A stretch of 14,714 bases of DNA from an uncultured Pseudomonadota bacterium (lineage in GTDB: Bacteria > Desulfobacterota_B > Binatia > UBA9968): assembly GCA_946478635.1 (NCBI GenBank), contig CAMLCX010000063.1, positions 1-14,714 on the forward strand, written 5' to 3'. A model generated the notes under the pieces. It ran no database searches, was not told the DNA's origin, and saw only the letters and a list, made by a program, of their open reading frames with translations. Made by a program: the position numbers and the translations under genes. Below, in pieces: positions 8,401-14,714 of this stretch. Each line of letters starts with the position of its first letter. Position 1 is the stretch's first letter.

Positions 8401-10069
8401 CAAAGTTTATCCGTGGATTGCCAAGGTGCGTCATTCGACGCCGGGCGTCGGCTTGATCTCGCCGCCGCCGCACCACGATATTTACTCCATCGAAGATCTG
8501 GCGCAGCTCATCCACGACCTCAAAAACGCTAATCACCATGCGCGAATCAGCGTCAAGCTGGTTTCTGAGATCGGCGTTGGCACCATCGCCGCGGGTGTGG
8601 CCAAGGGCCATGCCGACGTGGTGTTGATCAGTGGTCACGACGGCGGGACAGGCGCGTCGCCGCAGACCAGCATCAAGCACGCCGGGCTGCCCTGGGAACT
8701 CGGCTTGGCCGAAACGCATCAGACCCTGGTGCTGAACAATCTCCGCAGCCGCATTGCGGTCGAGACCGACGGTCAGCTCAAGACCGGGCGCGATGTGGTG
8801 ATCGCCGCGTTGCTGGGTGCCGAAGAGTTCGGCTTCGCGACGACCGCGTTGGTGACCCTCGGTTGCATCATGATGCGGGTTTGCCATCTCGATACCTGCC
8901 CGGTCGGCGTCGCAACACAGAATCCCGGGTTGCGCGCAAAATTTACCGGCGATCCCGTGCACGTGGTGAACTTCATGCGTTTCATCGCTCAAGAGATGCG
9001 CGAACATATGGCCGAGTTGGGCTTTCGCACGATCAACGAAATGGTCGGCCGCTCGGATCGGATCGAGATGCGACGCGCGGTCGAGCATCTGAAAGCAAAG
9101 GGCTTGGACTACTCGGCGATTCTCTATCAGCCGAAGGTCGGCCCGGAAGTCGGACGCTATTGCCAGATTCCGCAAAATCATGGGCTGGAAAACGCCCTCG
9201 ATAATCAGGTGTTGCTCGATTTGGCCGCGCCTGCGCTGGAGCGCAAAGAAAAAGTCAAAGCGAAGTTGGACATCCGCAATACCAACCGCGTGGTCGGCAC
9301 CATTCTGGGCAGCGAGGTGACCCGCCGCTACGGTCCGCAGGGCCTGCCCGAGGACACGATCCACTTCCATTTTCAGGGGTCGGCCGGGCAAAGTTTCGGC
9401 GCGTTCATCCCGCCGGGCATGACGCTGGAATTGGAAGGTGACGCCAACGATTACTTCGGCAAGGGCTTGTCGGGCGGCAAGGTTGTTCTCTATCCGCCGG
9501 AGGGATCGACCTTCGTGCCGGAGGAAAATATCATCGTCGGCAATGTCGCCTTTTATGGAGCGACCAATGGAGAGGCGTACATCCGCGGCATGGCGGGCGA
9601 GCGCTTTTGTGTGCGCAATAGCGGCGTGCGTGCGGTCATCGAAGGGGTGGGCGATCACGCTTGTGAATACATGACCGGCGGACGCGTGGTGGTGATCGGC
9701 AAGACCGGGCGCAACTTCGCTGCCGGCATGTCCGGCGGCATCGCTTATGTATACGATGAGGACGGAACGTTCAAAAGTCGCTGTAACTACGAAACTGTCG
9801 CCCTGGAACCGCTCGATCAGCGAGACCTGCAGGAAGTCGAGGAGATGCTCAAGCGCCACGCCGTCTACACGCGCAGTGCGCGTGCCTGGCAGCTCCTGGC
9901 CTTGTGGCAGGAAACCGCCGGAAAATTCGTCAAGGTCATGCCCCGGGACTACCGGCGCGTGCTTGAAGCGCTCCAAGCGGCTGAGGCCAAAGGACTGGTC
10001 GGCGACGACGCGCTTATGGCGGCGTTCGAAGCGAATAAGAATGACGCCGCGCGGGTGAGCGGCAACTAG
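5471..10069 (+). CDS. gltB: Glutamate synthase (GOGAT), large/alpha subunit
   Basis: This 1532-aa protein is full length for bacterial GltB. It moves the amide nitrogen of glutamine onto 2-oxoglutarate, making two glutamates. A 21-residue propeptide ends at YDPRFEHDA; Cys22 (CGVGFV) is the N-terminal nucleophile after cleavage. The class II amidotransferase domain (about 22-430) contains [20 protein letters not shown] and HNGEINT (233-261). A central linker domain follows. The FMN-binding synthase domain (about 830-1210) has [10 protein letters not shown] and the 3Fe-4S cysteines in CX5CX4C spacing (C1132, C1138, C1143). The C-terminal GXGXG beta-helix spans about 1305-1430. I chose the ATG at 5471, preceded by GGGGTGAG, over the GTG at 5456 because it leaves a propeptide of normal size. 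It sits between the Lrp-type gene and gltD. A very long open frame on the opposite strand (7517-10174) is a codon-bias shadow. Confidence 0.98.
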   Translation: MSQGDLPPKQGLYDPRFEHDACGVGFVVNIKGEKSHEIVEQALTVLENLDHRGACGCEENTGDGAGVLLQVPHAFLKDACAGLGFQLPDPGEYGVGMIFLPDQRDQRRRFEKKIEEIIADAGQKLLGWRKVPTDNMYLGDTAKEFEPFVRQVFIGRGAGVADDLAFERKLYVIRRRAENAIRYAGLAGGNFFYIPSMSCRTLIYKGMLTPRQVATFYPDLADPLIETAIAVVHSRFSTNTFPSWGRAHPYRYLIHNGEINTLRGNENWMYARQGMLASELFGEDLKKVFPIIQEDGSDSAKFDNCLEFLALSGRSLPHAVMMMIPEPWENHESMEEKKRAFYDYHSTLMEPWDGPASIAFTDGTVVGAVLDRNGLRPSRYYVTKDDLVIMASEVGVLDVPPERILEKRRLQPGKMFLVDTSEGRIISDEEIKQEMASAKPYGKWLKDNIVRFTDLPDVKEEEPKPNHQATLQRLQTFGYNFEDLRINIGPMAQNGIQPVGSMGTDTPLAVLSDKPQLLYNYFKELFAQVTNPPIDPIREELITSTALTIGSEGNLVDPKPESCHQLRLPDPILKNSDMEKLRRIDQPGIKSATLPILFKASDGKAGLERALGNLFKAADKAIAAETTILILSDQGVDRTMAPIPALLATAGLHHHLIRTGKRTRVGLVVESGEPREVHHFCLLLGYGAQAINPYLVYECLNDMIHEGLLPNLSYHDAVKGYDKAVYKGVVKVMAKMGISTIKSYCGAQIFEAVGLGKELVDKYFTWTPSRIGGIGLAEIAREAEQQHARAFPTYPFNGHTLEVYGQYQYRKDGELHLFNPRTIHLLQKATRANDYKTFKEYSRLIDDQSERMATMRGLMTLKYDSKAIPIEEVEPVDEIVKRFKTGAMSYGSISKEAHETLAIAMNRIGGKSNTGEGGEDPARYTVEPNGDSKNSAIKQVASGRFGVTSYYLTQAKELQIKMAQGAKPGEGGELPGRKVYPWIAKVRHSTPGVGLISPPPHHDIYSIEDLAQLIHDLKNANHHARISVKLVSEIGVGTIAAGVAKGHADVVLISGHDGGTGASPQTSIKHAGLPWELGLAETHQTLVLNNLRSRIAVETDGQLKTGRDVVIAALLGAEEFGFATTALVTLGCIMMRVCHLDTCPVGVATQNPGLRAKFTGDPVHVVNFMRFIAQEMREHMAELGFRTINEMVGRSDRIEMRRAVEHLKAKGLDYSAILYQPKVGPEVGRYCQIPQNHGLENALDNQVLLDLAAPALERKEKVKAKLDIRNTNRVVGTILGSEVTRRYGPQGLPEDTIHFHFQGSAGQSFGAFIPPGMTLELEGDANDYFGKGLSGGKVVLYPPEGSTFVPEENIIVGNVAFYGATNGEAYIRGMAGERFCVRNSGVRAVIEGVGDHACEYMTGGRVVVIGKTGRNFAAGMSGGIAYVYDEDGTFKSRCNYETVALEPLDQRDLQEVEEMLKRHAVYTRSARAWQLLALWQETAGKFVKVMPRDYRRVLEALQAAEAKGLVGDDALMAAFEANKNDAARVSGN

Positions 10070-10206
10070 GCGCTGCTTCGAAACGGATCGTTTGTTTGAT
10101 CGATTCTTGCCGGCCCCGTTTTTAAATTTCAGAACTGAATGGGCCGCGCCGCTTTCGGGTGCGGATCGGCGCACGTTCCTTTGTGATCATTGGGAGAAGG
10201 TTAACG
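10070..10206 (+). other. gltB-gltD spacer with stem-loops
   Basis: This 137-base spacer can form two structures. The first has an outer stem CGGCCC (10111-10116) with GGGCCG (10141-10146), enclosing the palindrome TTCAGAACTGAA (10128-10139). The second is GTGCG (10159-10163) with CGCAC (10170-10174) around a 6-base loop. Neither is followed by a T-run, so read-through into gltD is expected. They may act as processing or stability elements, or be chance pairings. GGGAGAAGG just before position 10201 is the gltD ribosome-binding site. Confidence 0.35.
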
Positions 10207-11691
10207 ATGGGTAAACCAACTGGCTTCATGGAGTATGAGCGCGAGCTTCCGAGTGATCGATCGCCGCTCGATCGGGTGAAGGATTGGAAGGAGTTTCACG
10301 AGCATTTTTCCGCGGACAAGCTGCGCCGGCAGGGCGCCCGCTGCATGGACTGCGGAATTCCATTTTGCCATACGGGGCAATTGATCAGCGGCATGGCATC
10401 GGGTTGCCCGGTGAACAATCTTATTCCGGAATGGAACGATCTCGTTTATCGCGGCCTTTGGCAGGAAGCTTTACAGCGTCTGCACAAGACCAACAACTTT
10501 CCTGAATTTACTGGCCGAGTTTGTCCCGCACCCTGCGAGGGCTCCTGCGTGCTGGGACTGAACGAACTGCCGGTTACGATCAAAAACATCGAGTGCGCCA
10601 TTATCGATAACGGTTTTGTGCAAGGCTGGGTGACCGCCGAAACACCGGAGAAGCGGACGGGAAAGAAAGTCGCCGTGATCGGTGCGGGACCTGCCGGTCT
10701 CAGTTGCGCCGCGCAGCTCAATCACGCCGGCCATCTGGTTACGGTTTACGAGCGGGCGGACCGCATCGGCGGGCTGCTCATGTACGGCATTCCAAATATG
10801 AAGCTCGACAAAAAGATCGTCCAGCGGCGCATCGATCTAATGGCGCAGGAAGGCGTAAAGTTTGTCACCAACGTCCACCTGGGCGTGGATATGCCGGCGG
10901 CGAAATTGAAAGACGAGTTCGATGCGGTGGTCATCTGCACGGGTGCGACCAAGGCGCGCGATCTGCCCATTCCCGGGCGCGAGTTCAAAGGCATTTACAT
11001 GGCGATGGAGTTTCTCCGCGCCAACACGAAAAGTCTGCTCGACTCGGAGCACAAAGACGGCGCTTTCATTTCCGCCAGGGACAAGCACGTGATCGTGATC
11101 GGCGGCGGCGACACCGGCACGGACTGTGTCGGCACGGCAATGCGGCACGGCTGCAAAAGTTTAACGCAGCTCGAAATTCTGCCGCGGCCTCCCGATACAA
11201 GACAGCCCGATAATCCGTGGCCCGAGTGGCCTAAAGTGTACAAACTCGATTACGGGCAGGAGGAGGTGGCAGCCCGCTTCGGCGCAGACCCGCGCATTTA
11301 TTTGACTACCGGCGAAAAATTTGTCGGTGATGAAAGCGGCAATGTCAAAGAGCTTCATATCTACGACGTCGAGTGGACCAAAAACGAGCAAGGCGCTTTC
11401 ATCCCCAAGCGCGTGCCGAATTCGGATAAAATCTTGAAAACAGATTTGGTACTGCTCGCCATGGGCTTTCTTGGTCCCGAAGACCCGGTGCTCACCCAGC
11501 TCGGAGTCGAACGCGATCCGCGTTCCAACGCCAAAGCCGAATACGGTCAGTTTGCCACTAACGTGCCAGGAATTTATGCCGCCGGCGATTGTCGGCGCGG
11601 TCAAAGCCTGGTCGTGTGGGCGATCAACGAGGGCCGCGGGGCGGCGAGGGAGTGCGATCGCTTTCTCATGGGTGAAACCAACCTGCCCTAG
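10207..11691 (+). CDS. gltD: Glutamate synthase, small/beta subunit (NADPH oxidoreductase)
   Basis: This 494-aa subunit takes electrons from NAD(P)H through FAD and iron-sulphur clusters to the FMN site of GltB. The N-terminal Fer4_20 region carries the cluster cysteines CMDCGIPFC (C46, C49, C54) with C67, and CPAPCEGSC (C106, C110, C114). The FAD-binding Rossmann motif is [10 protein letters not shown] (G159, G161, G164). The NAD(P)H motif is [10 protein letters not shown] (about 295-304). The C-terminal FAD-contact segment is [19 protein letters not shown]. The ATG at 10207 has a strong Shine-Dalgarno (GGGAGAAGG, about 6 bases upstream). An upstream in-frame GTG at 10159 would add 16 residues of no recognisable character, overlapping a hairpin. 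It is probably co-transcribed with gltB and is closed by the terminator at 11695. Confidence 0.97.
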   Translation: MGKPTGFMEYERELPSDRSPLDRVKDWKEFHEHFSADKLRRQGARCMDCGIPFCHTGQLISGMASGCPVNNLIPEWNDLVYRGLWQEALQRLHKTNNFPEFTGRVCPAPCEGSCVLGLNELPVTIKNIECAIIDNGFVQGWVTAETPEKRTGKKVAVIGAGPAGLSCAAQLNHAGHLVTVYERADRIGGLLMYGIPNMKLDKKIVQRRIDLMAQEGVKFVTNVHLGVDMPAAKLKDEFDAVVICTGATKARDLPIPGREFKGIYMAMEFLRANTKSLLDSEHKDGAFISARDKHVIVIGGGDTGTDCVGTAMRHGCKSLTQLEILPRPPDTRQPDNPWPEWPKVYKLDYGQEEVAARFGADPRIYLTTGEKFVGDESGNVKELHIYDVEWTKNEQGAFIPKRVPNSDKILKTDLVLLAMGFLGPEDPVLTQLGVERDPRSNAKAEYGQFATNVPGIYAAGDCRRGQSLVVWAINEGRGAARECDRFLMGETNLP

Positions 11692-11694
11692 CTA

Positions 11695-11721
11695 GCCAGC
11701 CGTAACGTCCTGGCATTTTTT
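11695..11721 (+). terminator. Rho-independent terminator of the gltBD transcript
   Basis: GCCAG (11695-11699) pairs with CTGGC (11710-11714) over a 10-base loop that can form two further C-G/G-C pairs inside. One base later comes a run of six T (11716-11721). It begins three bases after the gltD stop codon, the expected place for an intrinsic terminator. Confidence 0.65.
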
Positions 11722-11835
11722 CACGGAAGAACCTGCGCTCTCTCGCGCTTGCCATAAAGCGACAGGGAGAGCCAGGGCACCCGCCGCCGTGGGTCAACAA
11801 TTTTCATTATCGGCGCATCATGTTGCTAGGCTGAC

Positions 11836-11851
11836 TTGCCAGGTTGCCAGG
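11836..11851. repeat. Short tandem repeat, two copies of TTGCCAGG
   Basis: TTGCCAGG occurs twice head-to-tail at 11836-11843 and 11844-11851. Related fragments lie nearby (GCTAGGCTGAC before, GGGCTGACAG and CTAGGCTAATTTGCC after). This part of the spacer looks like decayed short duplications. It could be a regulator site array upstream of the riboswitch, but nothing shows that directly. Confidence 0.35.
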
Positions 11852-11984
11852 GCTGACAGTCAACGGCAAAGTTCTAGGCTAATTTGCCCATTTCCTGGAG
11901 TGTCTTTCCACACTGGATCGTGGCCTCGACATTGCTTTTCGTTTTGGTAGCGGAGTGGCGCCAAATTTTGCACGCAACACTCTT

Positions 11985-12095
11985 GCTCTCGCCTGAAAAA
12001 GCCGAACTCTCTGTGAGGGGAGGGCGGAAAGCCACGGATCACGCGTGTGGCCCTATGGGCCACTTCCCCGTGAGCGCCGAGCTGCCGAAAGCGAA
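11985..12095 (+). promoter_or_regulatory. Cyclic di-GMP-I (GEMM-I) riboswitch aptamer
   Basis: The stretch follows the GEMM-I consensus element by element, most like the Geobacter subtype. A purine-rich 5' strand ends in GCCGAA (12001-12006). Stem P1b, CTCTCT/GGGGAG (12007-12012 with 12017-12022), is capped by the GNRA tetraloop GTGA. The conserved linker GGCGGAAAGCC spans 12023-12033. The second arm pairs TCACG (12039-12043) with CGTGA (12069-12073) and encloses the perfect hairpin GTGGCCC-TAT-GGGCCAC (12047-12063). The 3' core is GCCGAGCTGCCGAAA (12076-12090). By alignment with the V. cholerae Vc2 aptamer, A12029 is the intercalating A47, C12085 is C92, and G12001 is G20, a G favouring c-di-GMP over the cGAMP-type A20 variants. 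The closing P1 helix is weak here (TCGC with GCGA). The element ends about 34 bases before the downstream ATG. I assigned it by eye; no covariance search was run. Confidence 0.8.
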
Positions 12096-12108
12096 AAATT
12101 CAATAGCA

Positions 12109-12120
12109 CGGCGCTTGGAG
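12109..12120 (+). promoter_or_regulatory. Riboswitch expression platform and Shine-Dalgarno
   Basis: GGAG at 12117-12120 is the ribosome-binding site, 8 bases before the ATG at 12129. Directly before it, CGGCGCT (12109-12115) is the exact complement of AGCGCCG (12073-12079) in the aptamer core, and two G-U pairs could extend the helix into the first SD base. Forming this helix would break the ligand-binding fold, which suggests translational switching in which ligand binding frees the SD. The switching direction is inferred. Confidence 0.5.
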
Positions 12121-12128
12121 TCAAAGCC

Positions 12129-12806
12129 ATGAAACAAGACATCGCCAAGAATGGAACCGCCAGCCCGGAGCAGGAGCTCGCTTTACACAACGCGAATGAC
12201 TCGACGGGGACTATTGTCCAGGGCTTCGCGCATCAACTGCGCGCTCTTGGACAGGCGCTCGAGAAATTTAGTTTCTCCGCCTTCGATCTCGAGCTGAAAA
12301 GCGGGATTTACTTGGTGACCGGTCGGGCACATTCCACCGAGAACATAAAATTCTCGTTTTCAGGATTCGTCCGTGAATTGCTCCGCGGCTCAACGGTTCC
12401 GCCAACTTTGACTTGCTCAGAAGGCCAGGTTGATCTGCGTTTTTCCTCCGAGGAAATCGAGCGATTTGACGTGCGCGGCAGAATCAAACGCCAGGATCCA
12501 GGCAAAATGCCCGATCCTTATAGCCTCTCGCAAATTTTGCGCGGTGCCGGATCGTACCTGGACAACCGAGACATCACCTCGTTGGTGGGCATCTCTTTGA
12601 AGGGCAAGTGGGTCACCGTTAGCTATCAAACCGCCGAAGGTCAGTTAGAGCAGGCCCAGCAGGATCTAGAATATTTTTACGACTATTGGGTCAAGATGTA
12701 TTTGCGCCGCAGTAATCGCGCCAAACTTCCGCCTCCCAGCGATCCAACCGTATACGTGACGTGGCGGGGAATCCAGCGAGCGCCCGGAATTTCCAATCTC
12801 GGATGA
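12129..12806 (+). CDS. Unrecognised 225-aa protein under riboswitch control
   Basis: I do not recognise this protein. It is soluble-looking, with no signal peptide, membrane segment or cysteine cluster. The first 35 residues are polar (MKQDIAKNGTASPEQE), followed by an amphipathic stretch (IVQGFAHQLRALGQALEKF). The middle reads as alternating beta strands (FDLELKSGIYLVTGRA, NIKFSFSGFVRELL, VDLRFSSEEIERFDVRGRI). Then come a charged segment, another strand pair (LVGISLKGKWVTVSYQ), a long acidic-amphipathic helix (EGQLEQAQQDLEYFYDYWVKMYLRR) and a proline-rich tail. The ATG at 12129 is preferred, with GGAG 8 bases upstream; the frame opens at a GTG at 12045, but that lies inside the riboswitch aptamer. 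It is monocistronic: a terminator precedes it after gltD, and a hairpin follows it. The leader implies its amount responds to c-di-GMP, so a role in the motile-to-sessile switch, surface structures or regulation is possible. Confidence 0.85.
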   Translation: MKQDIAKNGTASPEQELALHNANDSTGTIVQGFAHQLRALGQALEKFSFSAFDLELKSGIYLVTGRAHSTENIKFSFSGFVRELLRGSTVPPTLTCSEGQVDLRFSSEEIERFDVRGRIKRQDPGKMPDPYSLSQILRGAGSYLDNRDITSLVGISLKGKWVTVSYQTAEGQLEQAQQDLEYFYDYWVKMYLRRSNRAKLPPPSDPTVYVTWRGIQRAPGISNLG

Positions 12807-12838
12807 ATTTGCCGAATAGTTCTCGCTCCGTTCGATTT

Positions 12839-12868
12839 GCCGACGACTCGAGCTTGCGCGTCGTCGGC
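12839..12868 (+). terminator. Stem-loop terminator candidate after the riboswitch-controlled gene
   Basis: GCCGACGAC (12839-12847) pairs perfectly with GTCGTCGGC (12860-12868), nine pairs around a 12-base loop, 32 bases beyond the stop codon. No T-run follows on either strand, so it may stabilise the 3' end or need a factor for termination. Confidence 0.4.
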
Positions 12869-12965
12869 GCAACTCAAGAACAACGCCTCGAGCGCGGGTC
12901 TTTGTTTATTCGTATTCGTAGCCCAATCCCTTGAGCTGATAGAAACTTCTCGCCCGTTGTGCCAA

Positions 12966-12999
12966 TCAATTGACAATTGAAACGACGGCTTGTTATGTT
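12966..12999 (+). promoter_or_regulatory. Promoter with overlapping operator-like inverted repeat
   Basis: A perfect TTGACA (12970-12975) is followed after 18 bp by TATGTT (12994-12999), with an extended -10 TG at 12991-12992. The -35 box is embedded in the perfect 15-bp inverted repeat TCAATTGACAATTGA (12966-12980), a position where a bound protein would block RNA polymerase. Transcription from about 13006 would give a leader of roughly 130 bases before the deacetylase gene. Confidence 0.5.
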
Positions 13000-13078
13000 T
13001 TGCCAGCTTTAATGCCGTCGACACAAATCGATCATCCGTGATTTTGGAGCGAGCGAATGACGTGCGCGAAATCTCGAT

Positions 13079-13101
13079 GCGAGTCCCCGGGGTTTACTCG
13101 C
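13079..13101 (+). promoter_or_regulatory. Leader hairpin before the deacetylase gene
   Basis: GCGAGT (13079-13084) pairs with ACTCGC (13096-13101) around a loop holding CCCCGGGG. It lies in the predicted 5' leader, about 20 bases before the likely ribosome-binding site (AAAGG, 13120-13124). I recognise no known riboswitch class in this leader. Confidence 0.3.
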
Positions 13102-13135
13102 GGATTAAATCTTTTCAAGAAAGGTTTCTTACTCC

Positions 13136-13987
13136 ATGGCTGAATCGCAGATACGGTGGCCCGATAACGCACGCGTGGCTTTTGTCCTGGGCATAGCCTT
13201 CGAAGCTTGGGATAGGAGCAAACCGTCGCAGGGAGGCGCCCTGCAATCGCCCTTGCCAAAGGACGCTTTGTGGAAATGGGACTGGTCGACGGAGACCTTT
13301 CGCGAATTCGGCCCCAAACTCGGCCTTAAACGCCTTCTCGATATTTGCGATCGCTATCATTTGAAAGTCAGCATGCCGCTGAACGGCTTGAGCTGCGTTT
13401 ACTATCCCGAGCTGGTTAAATACGCTCATCAACGCGGCCATGAACTGGTCGCGCACGGTTGGGACCAAGGTGAACGGCTCTATATGCTGACCAAAGAACA
13501 GGAGCGTGAAAATATTCTCAAGACCATCGATGCCATCGTGAAAGTTACCGGTGAGCGGCCCACCGGCTGGTCATCTCCAGGTGTGCGTCCAACCGACAAC
13601 ACCATCGAGCTCGTTCTCGAAGCGGGTCTCGAATATCATTGCGATTTTCATGACGATGAGATGCCTTATCCGATCTGGGTCGGGGACAAGCTGCTCATCG
13701 AATTTCCGCACCAGTACACCATCAACGATCATCGCATGCAAGAAGAGGGAACGCGCCACGAGTTTTTCGACAAATTCAAAGACGAGTTCGACTACCGCTA
13801 CAAGATCGGCCGTCAAAACCCGACGATGATGAATGTGATCACCCACGCCTACTTGAGCTCGCGTATTCCCCTGATCGACACCTTCGAGCAAATCATCGCT
13901 TATGCCACCAGCCACAAGGATGTCTGGCTGGCGCGCCGCGGCGATGTGGCGGCCTGGGTCCGGAAGCAAATTCTAGAAAAGAAATAG
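13136..13987 (+). CDS. Polysaccharide deacetylase-fold hydrolase, PuuE/allantoinase-like
   Basis: This 283-aa cytoplasmic protein belongs to the NodB-fold (CE4-like) superfamily, in the branch with PuuE allantoinase and H. pylori PgdA. It starts with WPDNARVAFVLGIAFEAWD (7-26). The expected metal-site Asp-Asp motif is replaced by FEAW with Glu23, as in the PuuE-like branch. HELVAHGWDQ (102-111) supplies the His pair, and RPTGWSSPGVRPT (141-153) and the acidic DFHDDEMPY (170-178) follow. A C-terminal HAYLSSRIP (237-245) carries the late His, and KDVWLARRGDVAAWV closes the fold. Members hydrolyse C-N bonds in small molecules such as allantoin or N-acyl and cyclic amides, or deacetylate glycans; the absence of a signal peptide favours a small-molecule substrate. 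An uptake-type ABC binding protein gene lies immediately downstream, convergent, and may concern the same nitrogen compound, though this is only suggestive. The start ATG follows AAAGG by 11 bases. Confidence 0.85.
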   Translation: MAESQIRWPDNARVAFVLGIAFEAWDRSKPSQGGALQSPLPKDALWKWDWSTETFREFGPKLGLKRLLDICDRYHLKVSMPLNGLSCVYYPELVKYAHQRGHELVAHGWDQGERLYMLTKEQERENILKTIDAIVKVTGERPTGWSSPGVRPTDNTIELVLEAGLEYHCDFHDDEMPYPIWVGDKLLIEFPHQYTINDHRMQEEGTRHEFFDKFKDEFDYRYKIGRQNPTMMNVITHAYLSSRIPLIDTFEQIIAYATSHKDVWLARRGDVAAWVRKQILEKK

Positions 13988-13990
13988 CCG

Positions 13991-14018
13991 GCAACGTTCA
14001 AGCTGTTCAGAACGTTGC
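13991..14018. terminator. Bidirectional stem-loop between convergent genes
   Basis: GCAACGTTC (13991-13999) and GAACGTTGC (14010-14018) form a perfect 9-bp stem with a 10-base loop. The element sits in the 44-base gap between the deacetylase stop and the end of the leftward substrate-binding gene. It has no clear T-run, but its placement suggests shared transcript ends for both genes. Confidence 0.5.
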
Positions 14019-14031
14019 ATCGCGTTAGCTG

Positions 14032-14714
14032 TTATTTGATCCATAGGTTATTCAGATCGCCTATATTCGGCAGCAGGCCGAGGGAGATTCCCGACTGCAA
14101 AATCTTGTTCTGCGACTGAAAAAAACCGTCGCCCCACTTGTCGGCGAAATTTGCTTTGTTCTGCTTCATTCCCGCCGCGACTTCTTCCGGCGTGCTCAGA
14201 TTGAAGAGTTCCTTGGCCTTGGCTTTGAAGAAATCTTCGTCCTGACCGTGTTTGATCATTTGGACAGCCTCTCCGTAAGCGCTGCGGATCGATTTGACGA
14301 GTGCCGGCTGTTTTTCCACGGTTTCCTTGAGCATGCCGATGCTGGATTTGAGCGGCGGCGCGCCGAAGATATTCTCGAGCTCGATATCGAAGTCGGTGAG
14401 CACGCGATATTTACCGGACATCACCAATCTCGTCGTATGCGGTTCGAACATATTGATCGCTTCCACTTCGCCGCGCTCTAAAAGCGCGATGAGTGCTCCC
14501 GTTTCGGCCGGGACGTTCTGAAAATCTTTCTCGATGTCAAGCTTGCGCTCTTTGGCGATGACCGCGGAGAAAAAATAGGCGCCGGTTACGCGCGCAAAGT
14601 TGCCGAGTTTTTTTCCCTTTAGATCGGTAAAACTTTTGTACGGGGCGTCCTTCTTCACCAGCCAAGAATTGCCGGACCAGATCTGCGGCGTGATCAGGCG
14701 GATATCCGTGCCGC
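14032..14714 (-). CDS. ABC transporter substrate-binding protein, NMT1/SsuA-type (partial)
   Basis: Only the C-terminal 226 residues are in the window. The frame runs open to the right edge, so the N-terminus and export signal are missing, and the internal GTG at 14658 is not the true start. Visible pattern: WLVKKDAPYKSFTDLKGKKLGNFA (the usual hinge with SFTDLKGKK), then GALIALLERGEVEAINMFEPHTTRLV, which is typical of the second lobe of NMT1/THI5-like proteins (the ALLERGEVDA and EP signature). A helical C-terminus ends in NLNNLWIK-type sequence. These periplasmic proteins deliver small compounds (sulphonates, nitrate, thiamine precursors, aromatic acids and others) to an ABC importer whose other genes would lie outside the window. 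The ligand cannot be deduced. It converges with the deacetylase gene. Confidence 0.88.
   Translation of the reverse strand, partial: GTDIRLITPQIWSGNSWLVKKDAPYKSFTDLKGKKLGNFARVTGAYFFSAVIAKERKLDIEKDFQNVPAETGALIALLERGEVEAINMFEPHTTRLVMSGKYRVLTDFDIELENIFGAPPLKSSIGMLKETVEKQPALVKSIRSAYGEAVQMIKHGQDEDFFKAKAKELFNLSTPEEVAAGMKQNKANFADKWGDGFFQSQNKILQSGISLGLLPNIGDLNNLWIK

Noticed and set aside
7517..10174. An 885-codon open frame on the minus strand opposite gltB.
   Set aside because: It lies almost entirely antisense to the clearly real gltB, shows no family motif, and is His/Arg-rich as expected from reading GC-biased codons backwards. It is a codon-usage shadow.
12045..12128. A 28-residue N-terminal extension of the riboswitch-controlled protein from a GTG.
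   Set aside because: The GTG is inside the distal hairpin of the aptamer, while the ATG at 12129 has GGAG at the right distance.
11884..12132. An 82-codon plus-strand frame with a hydrophobic start (ISWSVFPHWIVASTLLFVLVAEW).
   Set aside because: It overlaps the whole riboswitch aptamer and the next gene's start and has no Shine-Dalgarno. The conserved RNA structure explains the region better than a membrane peptide does.

Overview
The window looks like a chromosomal segment of an uncultivated, GC-rich Gram-negative bacterium, perhaps a soil or sediment member of the former Deltaproteobacteria (Desulfobacterota-like) or a neighbouring phylum. This rests on three things: an acyl-CoA synthetase fused to an N-terminal GNAT domain, an NMT1-type ABC substrate-binding protein next to a PuuE-like deacetylase, and a Geobacter-style GEMM-I riboswitch. 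The taxonomic guess is an inference. No mobile element, CRISPR array, tRNA or rRNA was recognised.

Layout, left to right. (1) 262-687 (+) is an ATP-binding UspA-type universal stress protein. It converges on 716-3442 (-), a 908-aa protein with an N-terminal GNAT acetyltransferase domain followed by a complete ADP-forming acyl-CoA synthetase with its catalytic histidine retained. (2) A gene-free divergent spacer leads to 3849-4514 (+), a small TPR protein with a terminator-like hairpin behind it. (3) 4912-11691 (+) is a nitrogen-assimilation block: an Lrp/AsnC-family regulator, then gltB and gltD, the large and small subunits of glutamate synthase. A promoter with a perfect TTGACA -35 box precedes the regulator, and a rho-independent terminator follows gltD at 11695-11721. 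(4) 11692-12128 is non-coding and ends in what I read as a cyclic di-GMP-I (GEMM-I) riboswitch aptamer (about 11985-12095). It lies just upstream of 12129-12806 (+), a 225-aa protein I do not recognise. (5) 13136-13987 (+) is a PuuE/allantoinase-like polysaccharide deacetylase-fold protein, preceded by a promoter whose -35 box sits inside a perfect 15-bp inverted repeat. (6) 14032-14714 (-), cut by the window edge, is the C-terminal part of an ABC transporter substrate-binding protein. A 9-bp stem-loop separates it from the convergent deacetylase gene.

How the genes may work together: GltB and GltD form the NADPH-dependent GOGAT complex that converts glutamine plus 2-oxoglutarate to two glutamates. 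The adjacent Lrp-type protein is a natural candidate regulator, as E. coli Lrp activates gltBDF. The acyl-CoA synthetase/GNAT fusion suggests acetate/acyl-CoA metabolism or lysine acylation.

The most interesting item is the riboswitch. Its sequence and secondary structure closely follow the Geobacter GEMM-I type: a GNRA-capped P1b, GGCGGAAAGCC, and a 3' GAGCUGCC core. It places an uncharacterised protein under apparent second-messenger control. A 7-bp alternative pairing from the aptamer core to the bases just before the Shine-Dalgarno suggests translational switching.
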